The notes: generated from the sequence alone by a model not told the origin. Shown: positions 1 through 7,942, counted from the first letter of the stretch. The stretch: 64,000 nt of DNA from Mesorhizobium escarrei (GCF_935825525.1 NZ_CAKXZT010000122.1:1-64000), one strand, 5' to 3'. A program made the numbers and translations.

Positions 1-26
1 CACCATGAACTTCCTGACGCACTCGT

Positions 27-71
27 CCTAGGGCGAAGCAAGGAGCGAAGCGACGCGGCGCAGACCCTAGG
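27..71. repeat. Inverted repeat at left edge (intergenic)
   Basis: CCTAGGG at 27-33 is the exact reverse complement of CCCTAGG at 65-71, enclosing a 31-base loop rich in short GAAGC/GAGCGAAGCG motifs. It lies downstream of the ABC exporter gene. It resembles the short palindromic intergenic repeats of Mesorhizobium, but only one copy is in this window, so the family assignment is inference. It could also act as a weak terminator. Confidence 0.45.
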
Positions 72-120
72 ATCCATGCCGTGACATCAGCCGAACAATG
101 CAGCGGACAAGAAACGAACG

Positions 121-1923
121 CTACTCCGCGGCGCCCCTGAAAGCGTTCGCCCCGGTTTCGAACTGCAGCTTGGCCAGCCGCGCATAGATGCCGCCCTTGA
201 CGACGAGGCTCTGGTGGCTGCCTTCCTCAACGATGCAGCCGCCATCCATGACCAGGATCCGGTCCGCCTTCAGCACCGTCGCCAGCCGGTGGGCGATGAC
301 GATCGTGGTGCGGTCCTGCATCAGCCGTTCCAGCGCCGTCTGCACCAGCGTCTCGCTTTCGGCGTCGAGGGCCGAGGTCGCCTCGTCGAGCAGAAGGATC
401 GGCGCATCGCGCAGAATCGCGCGGGCAATCGCCACGCGCTGGCGCTGGCCGCCGGACAAGGTCACGCCGCGCTCGCCGACCTGGCTGTCATAGCCTTTCT
501 CGAGTTTTAGGATGAACTCGTCGGCAAGCGCATCCCTGGCCGCCGCCTCGATCTCGGCCTGGCTGGCGTCCGGACGGCCGAAGCCGATATTGTCGCGCGC
601 GCTGGCCGCGAAGATGGTAACGTCCTGCGGGACGATGGCGATGCGCTCTCGGATGGCGACGGGGTCGGCCTCGCGCACATTGACGCCGTCGATCATGATC
701 TTGCCGGTCTCGGGGTCGTAGAAACGTAGCAGCAGCGAAAAGACGGTGCTCTTGCCGGCGCCAGACGGGCCGACGATCGCCACCGTCTCGCCGGGCTTGA
801 CCTGGAAACTCAGGCCGTGGACGGCGGCGCGGTCGGGCCCGGCGGGATAGGAGAAGGACACGTTGTCGAAGCTTATTGCGCCTCTGGCCGTCGCCGGCAG
901 CAGTTTCGGATGCGCGGGGGCTTGGATCGCGGGCTTCTCGGCCAGGATCTCGGTCAGTCGTTCGGCAGCACCCGCCGCCTGGGAAAGCTCGCCCCACACT
1001 TCCGACAGCGCGCCGAGCGCGCCGGCCGCGAACACCGAATAGAGCAGGAACTGGCCGAGCGTGCCAGGCGACAGCGTGCCGTCGAGCACGTCGCGCGAGC
1101 CGAACCACAGCACCGCCACTACCGAGGAGAAGATCATGAAGATGGCGAAGAAGGTGAGGAAGGAGCGGGCAAAGATCGAGGACCGCGCCGAATCGAAGGC
1201 GGCTTCCACGGCAGCTGAAAAATGCCCGGTGACCAGCTTCTCGTTGGTGAAGGCCTGCAGCGTGCGCACCGCGCCGATCTGCTCGCTGGCATAGGCCGTG
1301 GCGTCGGCCAGCGTGTCCTGCGCCAGCCGCGATTTGCGCCGCACCGAGCGGCCGAAGGCGACCAGCGGCAGCACGATCACCGGAATGGCGGCGATGACAA
1401 GGCCCGACAGTTTTGGGCTGGTGACGACCATCATCGCCACGGCGCCAAGCCCAAGAATGACGTTGCGCAGCGCCACCGACGCGGTGGCTCCGACCGCCGA
1501 CTTGACCTGCGTCGTGTCGGCGGCGAGCCGCGAGACGATCTCGCCCGACTGTGCAGTGTCGAAGAAGGATGGCGACAGCGTCGTGACATGGCGGAACACG
1601 TCGCTGCGGATGTCGGCGACGACGCGCTCGCCCAGCGTGATGACGAAGTAATAGCGGCTGGCCGACGCCGCAGCGAGCAAGGCCGCCATCACCACCAGCA
1701 TGGCGAAGTACTCGGCGATGAAGCTGGAATCGGAGGCGGAAAAGCCGTGGTCGATCATGCGCCGCACGGCCAGCGGCAGCGCCAGCGTCGTCACCGCAGC
1801 AATGGTCAGCGAGACGACCGCGCCAACCACCATTTTCCGGTAGCGGGTGATGTACGGAAACAGGCGCCGCAGCGGCTTGAGCGAGCGCCTGCGCTCGTCT
1901 GCATCGCCGCTGGTGTGCGCCAT
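121..1923 (-). CDS. ABC exporter, fused transmembrane and ATPase domains (MsbA/LipA-exporter-like)
   Basis: A 600-residue half-transporter with an N-terminal six-helix export domain (about residues 20-310) and a C-terminal nucleotide-binding domain. The ATPase shows Walker A GPSGAGKST (near 385), signature LSGGQRQRVAIARA (near 487), Walker B ILLLDEATSALD (near 509) and H-loop IVIAHR. Such proteins dimerise in the inner membrane and export lipids, peptides or drugs; the substrate cannot be read from sequence. The start is placed at the ATG giving MAHTSGDADE, which has AGAGGAAA upstream; an in-frame ATG 13 codons earlier lacks a good ribosome site. It stands alone, divergent from rpmE. Confidence 0.9.
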   Translation of the reverse strand: MAHTSGDADERRRSLKPLRRLFPYITRYRKMVVGAVVSLTIAAVTTLALPLAVRRMIDHGFSASDSSFIAEYFAMLVVMAALLAAASASRYYFVITLGERVVADIRSDVFRHVTTLSPSFFDTAQSGEIVSRLAADTTQVKSAVGATASVALRNVILGLGAVAMMVVTSPKLSGLVIAAIPVIVLPLVAFGRSVRRKSRLAQDTLADATAYASEQIGAVRTLQAFTNEKLVTGHFSAAVEAAFDSARSSIFARSFLTFFAIFMIFSSVVAVLWFGSRDVLDGTLSPGTLGQFLLYSVFAAGALGALSEVWGELSQAAGAAERLTEILAEKPAIQAPAHPKLLPATARGAISFDNVSFSYPAGPDRAAVHGLSFQVKPGETVAIVGPSGAGKSTVFSLLLRFYDPETGKIMIDGVNVREADPVAIRERIAIVPQDVTIFAASARDNIGFGRPDASQAEIEAAARDALADEFILKLEKGYDSQVGERGVTLSGGQRQRVAIARAILRDAPILLLDEATSALDAESETLVQTALERLMQDRTTIVIAHRLATVLKADRILVMDGGCIVEEGSHQSLVVKGGIYARLAKLQFETGANAFRGAAE

Positions 1924-2020
1924 GACCGTTTCCTCTGGCCGCCTTCTGGGCATGCGCCTCAATATGCGCTTACCGCGGCCTTGTGATTCAATTCCGGCTG
2001 ATGTATAGGCTCGCCGACCG

Positions 2021-2069
2021 TTTTTAAAAGCCGTGGCTCCTCAATAGCTGCGGCTTCGAGTTTTAAAAA
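2021..2069. promoter_or_regulatory. AT-rich inverted repeat upstream of rpmE
   Basis: TTTTTAAAAGCCG (2021-2033) faces CGGCT (2051-2055) and TTTTAAAAA (2061-2069), forming an imperfect stem about 60 bases before the rpmE start. In this G+C-rich sequence the two TTTTAAAA blocks stand out. It may be the rpmE promoter/leader, an operator, or a terminator; the sequence does not decide between these. Confidence 0.35.
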
Positions 2070-2129
2070 GGGGCGCATCGACGCAGGCTTTATGCCCGTC
2101 AGCAGCGCCAGCGAACCAGGAATAGCACA

Positions 2130-2351
2130 ATGAAGACCGACATTCATCCCGACTACCACACCATCAAGGTCGTCATGACCGACGGCACCGAATACATGAC
2201 CCGTTCGACCTGGGGCAAGGAAGGTGACACGATGAACCTCGACATCGACCCAACCACCCATCCGGCCTGGACCGGCGGCCAGCAGACCCTGCTCGACCGC
2301 GGCGGCCGCCTGTCGAAGTTCAAGAAGCGTTTCGAAGGTTTCGGCCTCTAA
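2130..2351 (+). CDS. rpmE: 50S ribosomal protein L31 (zinc-free, C-minus form)
   Basis: A 73-residue L31, the large-subunit protein that helps bridge the subunits. Recognisable by the start [20 protein letters not shown] and the basic end [12 protein letters not shown]. It has no cysteine at all, so it lacks the CxxC zinc site of the C-plus type; C-minus L31 is usual in many alphaproteobacteria. It is monocistronic, with an AT-rich inverted repeat upstream and a strong terminator 25 bases after the stop. Confidence 0.97.
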   Translation: MKTDIHPDYHTIKVVMTDGTEYMTRSTWGKEGDTMNLDIDPTTHPAWTGGQQTLLDRGGRLSKFKKRFEGFGL

Positions 2352-2375
2352 GCCGCAGGCCTTTTCGGATCGAAG

Positions 2376-2403
2376 AAACCCGCCCTCGTGGCGGGTTTTT
2401 TTG
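2376..2403 (+). terminator. Rho-independent terminator after rpmE
   Basis: AAACCCGCC (2376-2384) pairs with GGCGGGTTT (2390-2398) over a five-base loop and is followed by a run of T on the plus strand. The reverse strand reads the same stem followed by TTTCTTCG, so it may also stop the convergent TetR gene that ends at 2418. Confidence 0.9.
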
Positions 2404-2417
2404 TTGGAGATGTGGCT

Positions 2418-3059
2418 CTATTCGCCAACCAGTTCGCGCAGCGCCATTCGCTTATAGACGGCGACCAGGTCGTCGCCTTCCTTTCGACCGACCGAGATCG
2501 CCAGCCGCATGGTGGCCTCGCCCATCTGCCAGATGAGAAACGCCGTCGTTTCCAGCGCCGCCGGATCGGCGGTGGGCCGCAGCCGCTTCAGCACAGCGGT
2601 GAGAAATTCGGCGTTAGCCCGGCTGTCGGCGAGCTCGAGTTCGCGCAGCGCCTTGTCGGCCTGTGTGCCCGACCAGATGTCGCGCATCACCGGCTCGGCC
2701 AGGAACAGCCCGTAATAGATATCCACCAACTCGGAAAATGCCCGCCGCAGCCCTTCGGCGTCGCTAACCTCGCCAAGCGCTGCCGCGATGCAGGCCTGGC
2801 TTTCGGCGGTGTAGCGCTCGGCCAGCGCCCAGATGATCGCCCGCTTGTCCGGGAAGAACTGGTAGAGCGAACCGATCGACACGCCGGCCCGTTCCGCCAC
2901 CTCGCCCATGCGCATGGCATCGCTGCCTTGCTCGGCGATCAGCGCAGAGGCGGCGGCCAGCATCCGCTCGACCCGCTCGCGGCTGCGTTGCTGGCTTGGC
3001 GCCCGGCGCGGCGATGCGATCTGGCCATCCTGGGAACCCGATACGGTCGAGCCTTCCAT
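2418..3059 (-). CDS. TetR/AcrR family transcriptional regulator
   Basis: A 213-residue repressor-type protein. An N-terminal helix-turn-helix (about residues 25-70, with ERAGVSIGSLYQFFPDKRAI) is followed by an all-helical ligand and dimerisation domain. The ATG at 3059 has GGAGA five bases upstream; a GTG 14 codons earlier is the alternative. It is transcribed divergently from the NmrA-like/DUF1772 pair, which it most likely controls from the 112-base intergenic region. The effector is unknown. Confidence 0.85.
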   Translation of the reverse strand: MEGSTVSGSQDGQIASPRRAPSQQRSRERVERMLAAASALIAEQGSDAMRMGEVAERAGVSIGSLYQFFPDKRAIIWALAERYTAESQACIAAALGEVSDAEGLRRAFSELVDIYYGLFLAEPVMRDIWSGTQADKALRELELADSRANAEFLTAVLKRLRPTADPAALETTAFLIWQMGEATMRLAISVGRKEGDDLVAVYKRMALRELVGE

Positions 3060-3171
3060 CACTGTCTCCAGGCGAATGATCAACAAACTGGCTTGACTCA
3101 CAAAATACGAGGGTTTATCACGTTTTGCAAATGTGAGGATTGCTCATGTTTGAAACAAAAGGAAAATCACC

Positions 3172-4005
3172 ATGATCGACACGACACGGAAACCGACATT
3201 GATCCTCGGCGGCACTGGCAAGATCGGCCGCCGCCTCGCCGAGCGACTGACAGCGCGCGGCCTGCCGGTGCGGATCGGCTCCCGTTCCGGCACGCCATCT
3301 TTCGACTGGGAAGACAACGCGACCTGGGGCCCGGCAATGCAAGGTGTGGGCGCCGTGTATATCAGCTACTATCCCGATCTTTCCGTGCCCGGTGCGGCCG
3401 AAGCGGTCGGCGCCTTCGCCAACCTTGCCGTGCAAAACGGTATCACACGGCTGGTGCTGCTGTCGGGGCGCGGCGAAACCGAAGCGCAACGCGCCGAAGA
3501 GATGCTGAAAGCCTCAGGGGCCGACTGGACGATCCTGCGCTGCGCCTGGTTTGCCCAGAATTTCAGCGAGAGTTTTTTGCTCGATCCGCTGCTCGCCGGT
3601 GAGGTGGCTTTGCCGGTCGGCACTGTCGGAGAACCGTTCGTCGATGCCGACGACATCGCCGACGCCGCCGTTACGGTGCTTACCCGGCAAGGCCATGTCG
3701 GCCAGCTTTACGAGTTGACCGGGCCACGGCTGCTGAGCTTCGCTGACGCGATCGCCGAGATCGGCAAGGCAGCTGGCCGCAACATCAGCTTCAAGCAGAT
3801 TTCGCATGCCGAGTTCGCCGCCGCAATCGCCGCGCACGAGCTGCCGGCCGAGTTTGGCTGGCTGCTCAACGAGCTGTTCACCGAAGTGCTCGACGGCCGC
3901 AACGAGGCGCTGGCCGATGGAATCGAGCGCGTGCTCGGCCGAGCGCCAAGGGACTTCTCCGCCTACGCAACCGAAACCGCTGGTACGGGCATCTGGAGCA
4001 ACTGA
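3172..4005 (+). CDS. NmrA-like NAD(P)-binding oxidoreductase (atypical SDR)
   Basis: A 277-residue Rossmann protein. The nucleotide-binding glycine motif is LGGTGKIGRRLAERL near residue 13. The middle holds the atypical SDR pattern with SGRGETEAQRAEEML instead of the classical YxxxK, followed by ADWTILRCAWFAQNF, typical of the NmrA/ergot-alkaloid (AgnL4-like) group. Such proteins are NAD(P)-dependent isomerase/reductases or redox sensors. The ribosome site AAAGGAAAA precedes the ATG. The stop codon is followed one base later by the start of the DUF1772 membrane protein, so the two are co-transcribed and probably act together. Likely regulated by the divergent TetR gene. Confidence 0.82.
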   Translation: MIDTTRKPTLILGGTGKIGRRLAERLTARGLPVRIGSRSGTPSFDWEDNATWGPAMQGVGAVYISYYPDLSVPGAAEAVGAFANLAVQNGITRLVLLSGRGETEAQRAEEMLKASGADWTILRCAWFAQNFSESFLLDPLLAGEVALPVGTVGEPFVDADDIADAAVTVLTRQGHVGQLYELTGPRLLSFADAIAEIGKAAGRNISFKQISHAEFAAAIAAHELPAEFGWLLNELFTEVLDGRNEALADGIERVLGRAPRDFSAYATETAGTGIWSN

Positions 4006-4006
4006 C

Positions 4007-4486
4007 ATGATCATGAAACTGCTTCCCACCCTCACCTTCATCGCCGCACTCGGCTCGGGCGTCGTCGCTGGTGTCTTCTTCGCCTTCTCCAGCTTCGTCA
4101 TGCCGGGCCTCGCCCGCATGCCTGCCGCGGGCGGCATCGCCGCCATGAATTCGATCAACGTCACTGCGGTGACGCCAATGTTCATGACCGCGCTTTTCGG
4201 CACCGGGCTGATCTGCCTTGTCCTCGCCGCCAGCGCTGTCATCGGATGGGGCCAACCGGGCTCGTTGTGGCTTCTCGCCGGCGCCCTGATCTACCTCGTC
4301 GGCAACCTGATCGTGACGATGATCTTCAACGTGCCGCTCAACAACGCGCTGGCCGCCGTCGATCCGGCGAGCGCCAACGGCGCCGCTTTGTGGACCACCT
4401 ATCTCAGGGACTGGGTGATGTGGAACCACGTCCGCACCATCACCGCCATCGTCGCGCTGGGCTGCTTCATCGTGGCGTGGCGGTGA
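4007..4486 (+). CDS. DUF1772 (anthrone oxygenase family) membrane protein
   Basis: A 159-residue integral membrane protein with about four hydrophobic helices (residues 5-30, 55-80, 85-110 and the C-terminus). The end DWVMWNHVRTITA and the motif FNVPLNNALA are typical of DUF1772, a family that includes fungal anthrone oxygenases. The bacterial members have no established substrate. It begins two bases after the upstream NmrA-like gene's stop, so the pair is translationally linked, and the combination with an NmrA-like reductase and a TetR regulator points to a small redox or aromatic-compound cassette (inference). Confidence 0.8.
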   Translation: MIMKLLPTLTFIAALGSGVVAGVFFAFSSFVMPGLARMPAAGGIAAMNSINVTAVTPMFMTALFGTGLICLVLAASAVIGWGQPGSLWLLAGALIYLVGNLIVTMIFNVPLNNALAAVDPASANGAALWTTYLRDWVMWNHVRTITAIVALGCFIVAWR

Positions 4487-4502
4487 ATGCAGGGACCCTG
4501 CG

Positions 4503-4829
4503 TCAGGCAGGGTCTTCTGACGTGGTGTCTTTTGACTTGTCGCACTTGCGGTCGGCATGGCCGAGATCGCGGTCCGGATCGATCACGTCGCGAACCAGCT
4601 GCTTGAGCCTTGCGGCATCGGGGAAGCCGCCGTCGCGCTTGCGGTCCCAGACCAGAGTGTCGTTGCAGGAAATGGTGAAGATGCCGCCGGTGCCGGGCAC
4701 CAGCGTGACCTCGCCCAGATCCGTTGCGAAGGTCGACAGCAGCTCCTGCGCCATCCAGCCGGCCCGCAGCAGCCAGTGGCACTGCACGCAATAGCTGATG
4801 CGGATGGTGGGCAGCACCTTTTCGGTCAT
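4503..4829 (-). CDS. SelT/SelW/SelH (Rdx) family thioredoxin-like protein
   Basis: A 108-residue protein of the Rdx family. The redox motif CVQC occurs near residue 13 (ISYCVQCHWLLRAGWMAQEL), and the family pattern GTGGIFTISCNDTLVWDRK follows. The second half, LKQLVRDVIDPDRDLGH, is also typical. Bacterial members have Cys where eukaryotic SelW has selenocysteine. The function is presumed thiol-disulfide exchange. The start chosen is ATG at 4829 (MTEKVLPTIRISY); further in-frame ATGs upstream all lie in a tandem repeat array that separates this gene from yebC, so they are probably not the true start. Confidence 0.88.
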   Translation of the reverse strand: MTEKVLPTIRISYCVQCHWLLRAGWMAQELLSTFATDLGEVTLVPGTGGIFTISCNDTLVWDRKRDGGFPDAARLKQLVRDVIDPDRDLGHADRKCDKSKDTTSEDPA

Positions 4830-4943
4830 GTCAGATTGAACTCCGCTCATATTCCAACTGAGCTCCCTCATCGTCTCAGATTGAGCTCCGCTCATATCTC
4901 CGATTGAGCTCCGCTTATGTCTCGGGCTGAGCCGTGCTCATGC
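4830..4943 (-). repeat. Degenerate 21-25 bp tandem repeats between yebC and the SelW-like gene
   Basis: Read on the minus strand, five consecutive units of 25, 23, 24, 21 and 21 bases run from the yebC stop codon to the SelW-like start. The consensus is ATGAGCGGAGCTCAATCTGA with a short variable tail. Most units carry an ATG (ATA in one) and a GGAG Shine-Dalgarno-like core, so the array looks like a multiplied translation-initiation region. The central units are in frame with the downstream gene, giving MSGAQSET and MSGVQSD. Confidence 0.85.
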
Positions 4944-5687
4944 CGCGCTGAGTTTCGCCATGGTTTCGTCGTCGACCTCGAAATTGGCGTAGACGCTCTG
5001 CACGTCGTCATCGTCCTCGAGCGTCGCGACCAGCTTCATCAGCGACTGTGCCCGCTCCTCGTCGACCGCAATGCTGGTCTGCGGCTTCCAGATCGGCTTC
5101 ACTGATTCTGCCTCGCCGAGCGCGCCTTCCAGCGCCTTCGACACTTCGCCGAGATTCTCGAAGCTGCAATAGATCGTGTGGCCTTCCTCGTCCGACTGGA
5201 CGTCGTCGGCTCCGGCCTCGATCGCCGCGTCCATGACCTTCTCGGCACTGCCGACCGACGCCGGATAAAAAATTTCGCCGACACGGTCCCACATGAACGA
5301 CACCGAGCCGGTTTCGCCCATCGCCCCGCCGGCCTTGGTGAAGGCGGCGCGCACATTCGACGCCGAGCGGTTGCGGTTGTCGGTCAGCGCCTCGACGATG
5401 AGCGCAACGCCGCCTGGCCCGTAGCCTTCGTAGCGCACGGCTTCGTAAGTCTCGGCGTCACCCATCGACGCCTTGTTGATGGCGCGCTGGATGTTGTCTT
5501 TCGGCATTGACACCGCCTTGGCGTTCTGCACGGCCAAGCGCAGGCGCGGGTTCATTGAGGGATCCGGCGTGCCGCTCTTGGCGGCGACGGTTATTTCGCG
5601 CGCCAGCTTGGAAAACATTTTCGACCGCACCGCGTCCTGGCGGCCCTTGCGGTGCATGATGTTCTTGAACTGTGAATGGCCAGCCAT
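4938..5687 (-). CDS. yebC: YebC/PmpR family (TACO1-like) regulator
   Basis: A 249-residue member of the YebC/TACO1 family, full length. It begins [19 protein letters not shown] and carries the conserved [21 protein letters not shown] and GSVSFMWDR blocks; the C-terminus is acidic ([16 protein letters not shown]). YebC proteins were described as DNA-binding regulators, and more recent work implicates them in translation of proline-rich stretches. The ATG at 5687 matches the family start; an ATG ten codons upstream is less likely. In many proteobacteria yebC sits next to ruvC; that linkage is absent here. Confidence 0.95.
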   Translation of the reverse strand: MAGHSQFKNIMHRKGRQDAVRSKMFSKLAREITVAAKSGTPDPSMNPRLRLAVQNAKAVSMPKDNIQRAINKASMGDAETYEAVRYEGYGPGGVALIVEALTDNRNRSASNVRAAFTKAGGAMGETGSVSFMWDRVGEIFYPASVGSAEKVMDAAIEAGADDVQSDEEGHTIYCSFENLGEVSKALEGALGEAESVKPIWKPQTSIAVDEERAQSLMKLVATLEDDDDVQSVYANFEVDDETMAKLSAA

Positions 5688-5913
5688 GGCACCCCTGTCG
5701 TCTTCTTGGCAGAGCATCCTGCAGCGAGGTAGTCACCTCGCCTTTTGCCAAAATGCTCGAATTCAAAATTTCAGAACGTCCCTGCTGCGTCCGGATGGAC
5801 GTACGGCGCTCTATCTCGGAATGGCCGGCTTATAGATAAATCGGCTCAATTCGTCCAGCCGCGCGGTAAGGGGGGAGCGCAACACGCCCGCCAGCTGCAT
5901 TCTTGCGGCCATT

Positions 5914-6237
5914 TCACCCCTCCAGATCGGATTTCAGCCGGTCGAGAATGCTGATCGCATGCGTGGCGTACTGGCTGATCCAGCGGTCATGGATCTGCTT
6001 GATCGGCAGCGCATTGAGATGGTTCCAGCGCTCGCGCCCCTCGCGCCGCGCCACGACCAGGTCGGCTTCCTCCAGCACTTTCAGATGCAGCATGACGGTG
6101 CAGCGGTCCATGTCGGGAAAGGCATCGCATAGCATGCCGGTGGTCCGCGGCGCGTCCTTCAACTCGTCGAGCAGCGCGCGCCGGCGCGGATGCGCCAGCG
6201 CCTTGAAAACATTGTCGTCCCGCGCTTCGCTTGACAT
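5914..6237 (-). CDS. ArsR family winged-helix repressor
   Basis: A 107-residue ArsR-type regulator with the winged-helix fold: ALAHPRRRALLDELKDA, then GMLCDAFPDMDRCTVMLHL as recognition region and a wing with VVARREGRERWNHLN. No metal-binding cysteine pair (CxC) is present, so it is likely not a metal sensor but a member of the group that controls SRPBCC (AHSA1-like) genes. It is divergent from three such genes. Its start codon overlaps a perfect inverted repeat (6237-6254), which is a strong candidate for its own operator. Confidence 0.88.
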   Translation of the reverse strand: MSSEARDDNVFKALAHPRRRALLDELKDAPRTTGMLCDAFPDMDRCTVMLHLKVLEEADLVVARREGRERWNHLNALPIKQIHDRWISQYATHAISILDRLKSDLEG

Positions 6238-6254
6238 GTTATATTTTTATAACA
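6237..6254. promoter_or_regulatory. Operator for the ArsR repressor
   Basis: TGTTATA TTTT TATAACA is a perfect 7-bp inverted repeat with a four-base spacer. It overlaps the arsR-type start codon and lies about 35 bases before the divergent SRPBCC gene. Its position allows one dimer to control both transcripts. Confidence 0.75.
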
Positions 6255-6288
6255 TAATATCGATCTGATCAAGGAAGGAGCTGTGGAT

Positions 6289-6771
6289 ATGTCTCTTGAA
6301 TTCAGAGTTTCGGGCCGCATCGGCAAACCGGTCGCCGAAGTTTTCGACGCCGTCGTCAACCCGAACAAACTCAGCGCCTATTTCACCACAATCGGCGGCG
6401 CCAGTGCCCCGCTGGTGGCCGGCACCAAGGTAGTCTGGTGGGGCAAGGTCCCGGTCAAGGTCGACGAGGTGGAGAAAGACAACCGCATCGTGCTGCGCTG
6501 GGACGCCACCGACGCCGACGGCAAGCCGGCTTACAAGACGCGCATCGAGATGAATTTTGAGCCGCTGGACGACGGCGGCACCTTCGTCACAATCGCCGAG
6601 GCCGGCTGGCACGAGGACGCGGTCGGCCTGAAGAAGTCCTACCTCAATTGCGAGGGCTGGTCGCAGATGCTGGCCTGCATGAAGGCCTATGTCGAATACG
6701 GCATCAATTTGCGCGACGGCTACTATCGCAGCGAGATGAAGGGCGAGCCCGCCAATGAAGACAATATCTGA
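6289..6771 (+). CDS. SRPBCC (START/AHSA1-like) domain protein
   Basis: A 160-residue single-domain protein of the START-like hydrophobic-cavity fold. The N-terminus FRVSGRIGKPVAEVFDAVVNP and the motif WSQMLACMKAYVEYG near the C-terminus are typical of the AHSA1/polyketide-cyclase-like group. The ATG at 6289 has AAGGAAGGAG eight bases upstream; the GTG two codons earlier is too close to the ribosome site. It is the first gene of an operon with a VOC-fold protein and a second SRPBCC protein, controlled by the divergent ArsR repressor. The ligand is not known. Confidence 0.85.
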   Translation: MSLEFRVSGRIGKPVAEVFDAVVNPNKLSAYFTTIGGASAPLVAGTKVVWWGKVPVKVDEVEKDNRIVLRWDATDADGKPAYKTRIEMNFEPLDDGGTFVTIAEAGWHEDAVGLKKSYLNCEGWSQMLACMKAYVEYGINLRDGYYRSEMKGEPANEDNI

Positions 6772-6787
6772 GAAGACGGAGGAAAGA

Positions 6788-7150
6788 ATGGCTGCGAAGA
6801 TCACCGGCGGCATCAACATCGCCATGAAAGTGCCGCCCCACCAATACCAGGAGACGATCGCCTTCTACCGCGATGTTGTCGGCCTAAAACCGTTCACGGC
6901 CAAGGCGCCGGCCGTTGGTTTCGAGCTCGGTCCCAATCGCCTGTGGATCGACGAGGCGCCGATGCTGAGCCAAGCCGAGGTCTGGCTGGAGCTGTTCACC
7001 GACGATTTTCCGGCCGCCGCCGATCATCTCGCCAAGGCCAGCGTTGTGCGCTGCGACGCCATCGAGGCGCTCGGCGAAGGTTTTCGTGGCGGCTGGATCA
7101 CCAATCCGGCCAACATCATTCACCTGGTGCGCGAACCCGACGCATGGTGA
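6788..7150 (+). CDS. VOC-fold (glyoxalase/bleomycin-resistance-like) protein
   Basis: A 120-residue vicinal-oxygen-chelate protein. The fold is suggested by INIAMKVPPHQYQETIAFYRDVVGLKP at the start (split here by one helix) and the closing GGWITNPANIIHLVRE strand. VOC proteins bind metals or small molecules; the usual metal ligands (His/Glu) are not all evident here, so catalytic activity is uncertain. Translation starts at the ATG preceded by GGAGGAAAG, 16 bases after the upstream SRPBCC stop. It is the middle gene of the ArsR-controlled operon. Confidence 0.82.
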   Translation: MAAKITGGINIAMKVPPHQYQETIAFYRDVVGLKPFTAKAPAVGFELGPNRLWIDEAPMLSQAEVWLELFTDDFPAAADHLAKASVVRCDAIEALGEGFRGGWITNPANIIHLVREPDAW

Positions 7151-7177
7151 CGGAGACCCGTTCGGAAGGAGGACGAG

Positions 7178-7645
7178 ATGGACATTCGTGAGACACCGAC
7201 CGCCGAAGCCGGCATGCTGATCCGGCGGCCGGTCGCAGAAATGTTCGAAGTCATCGTCGATCCGGCGATCACCACGAAATTCTGGTTCACCCACGGCAGC
7301 GACAGGCTCGACAGCGGCAACGAGGTTCGCTGGGAATGGGGCATGTATGGCGTTTCGACGCCGGTCACGGTCAGCGAGATCGTCAGGAACGAAAAGATCA
7401 TCATGCAATGGAGCGATCCGCCGACAACGGTGGTCTGGACCTTTACCGAACTGCCGGGCGGCACGACCTTTGTCGAGGTTCGCAATTTCGGTTTTGCCGG
7501 CAGCCCCGATGAACAGGTCAAGCAGGCGATCGGCTCGACCGATGGCTTCGCGCTGGTGCTCGCCGGCGCCAAAGCTTGGCTGGAGCATGGCCTGACGCTT
7601 GGCCTGATCGGCGACCGTCATCCGAAGGGCGTGCCGACCGCTTAG
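7178..7645 (+). CDS. SRPBCC (AHSA1-like) domain protein, second copy
   Basis: A 155-residue START-like domain protein and the last gene of the ArsR-SRPBCC-VOC-SRPBCC operon. It has the AHSA1 hallmarks: AGMLIRRPVAEMFEVIVDPAI at the N-terminus, FWFTHGSDRLDSGNEVRWEW in the first half, and TDGFALVLAGAKAWLEHG at the C-terminus. AGGAGG lies just before the ATG. It is only distantly similar to the first SRPBCC protein of the operon, so the two probably bind different ligands or act at different steps. Confidence 0.85.
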   Translation: MDIRETPTAEAGMLIRRPVAEMFEVIVDPAITTKFWFTHGSDRLDSGNEVRWEWGMYGVSTPVTVSEIVRNEKIIMQWSDPPTTVVWTFTELPGGTTFVEVRNFGFAGSPDEQVKQAIGSTDGFALVLAGAKAWLEHGLTLGLIGDRHPKGVPTA

Positions 7646-7654
7646 CTGAAGCGC

Positions 7655-7942
7655 TCAGGACCGCCGCTTTTCCTGCTCCGTCACATGGCGACGGAGCACG
7701 CGATTGATCTCGGTTTGATAGCCGCCACCCTCGACGTGCTCCTTGAACCAGGACAGCACATCAGCGTCGAGCCTAATGGTCACCGGTTGCTTGAGCGGTC
7801 GATAAAGATGCCCGCGGCGAGCGTGAACCCAGTTCTCGGTCGGGGCTTCCGGAATATCGGAAGTATCGATTTCGTCGTCAGGCAAATCAGCCAGCATGGC
7901 AAGCTGGTCGCGCTGATCCTGGCTAAGCTCGTTCCTGCTCAT
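7655..7942 (-). CDS. brnA: BrnA-type antitoxin of a type II toxin-antitoxin pair
   Basis: A 95-residue antitoxin. The C-terminal ribbon-helix-helix region reads KQPVTIRLDADVLSWFKEH and then GGGYQTEINRVLRRHV, the BrnA (BrnA_antitoxin/CopG-like) signature. The N-terminal half (DDEIDTSDIPEAP) is acidic, as expected for the toxin-binding part. The ATG at 7942 lies inside the 3' end of brnT (20-base overlap), so toxin and antitoxin are translationally coupled. It should repress the operon through the palindrome upstream of brnT. Confidence 0.9.
   Translation of the reverse strand: MSRNELSQDQRDQLAMLADLPDDEIDTSDIPEAPTENWVHARRGHLYRPLKQPVTIRLDADVLSWFKEHVEGGGYQTEINRVLRRHVTEQEKRRS

Noticed and set aside
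3060..3171. Possible TetR operator in the intergenic region (CTCACAAAA ... TTTTGCAAATGTGAG)
   Set aside because: The symmetry is interrupted and spaced unevenly; kept as an idea, not a feature.
4830..4943. The five repeat units considered as a CRISPR or small VNTR-type mobile element
   Set aside because: Units are contiguous without spacers and lack terminal repeats, so neither a CRISPR array nor a transposon fits.
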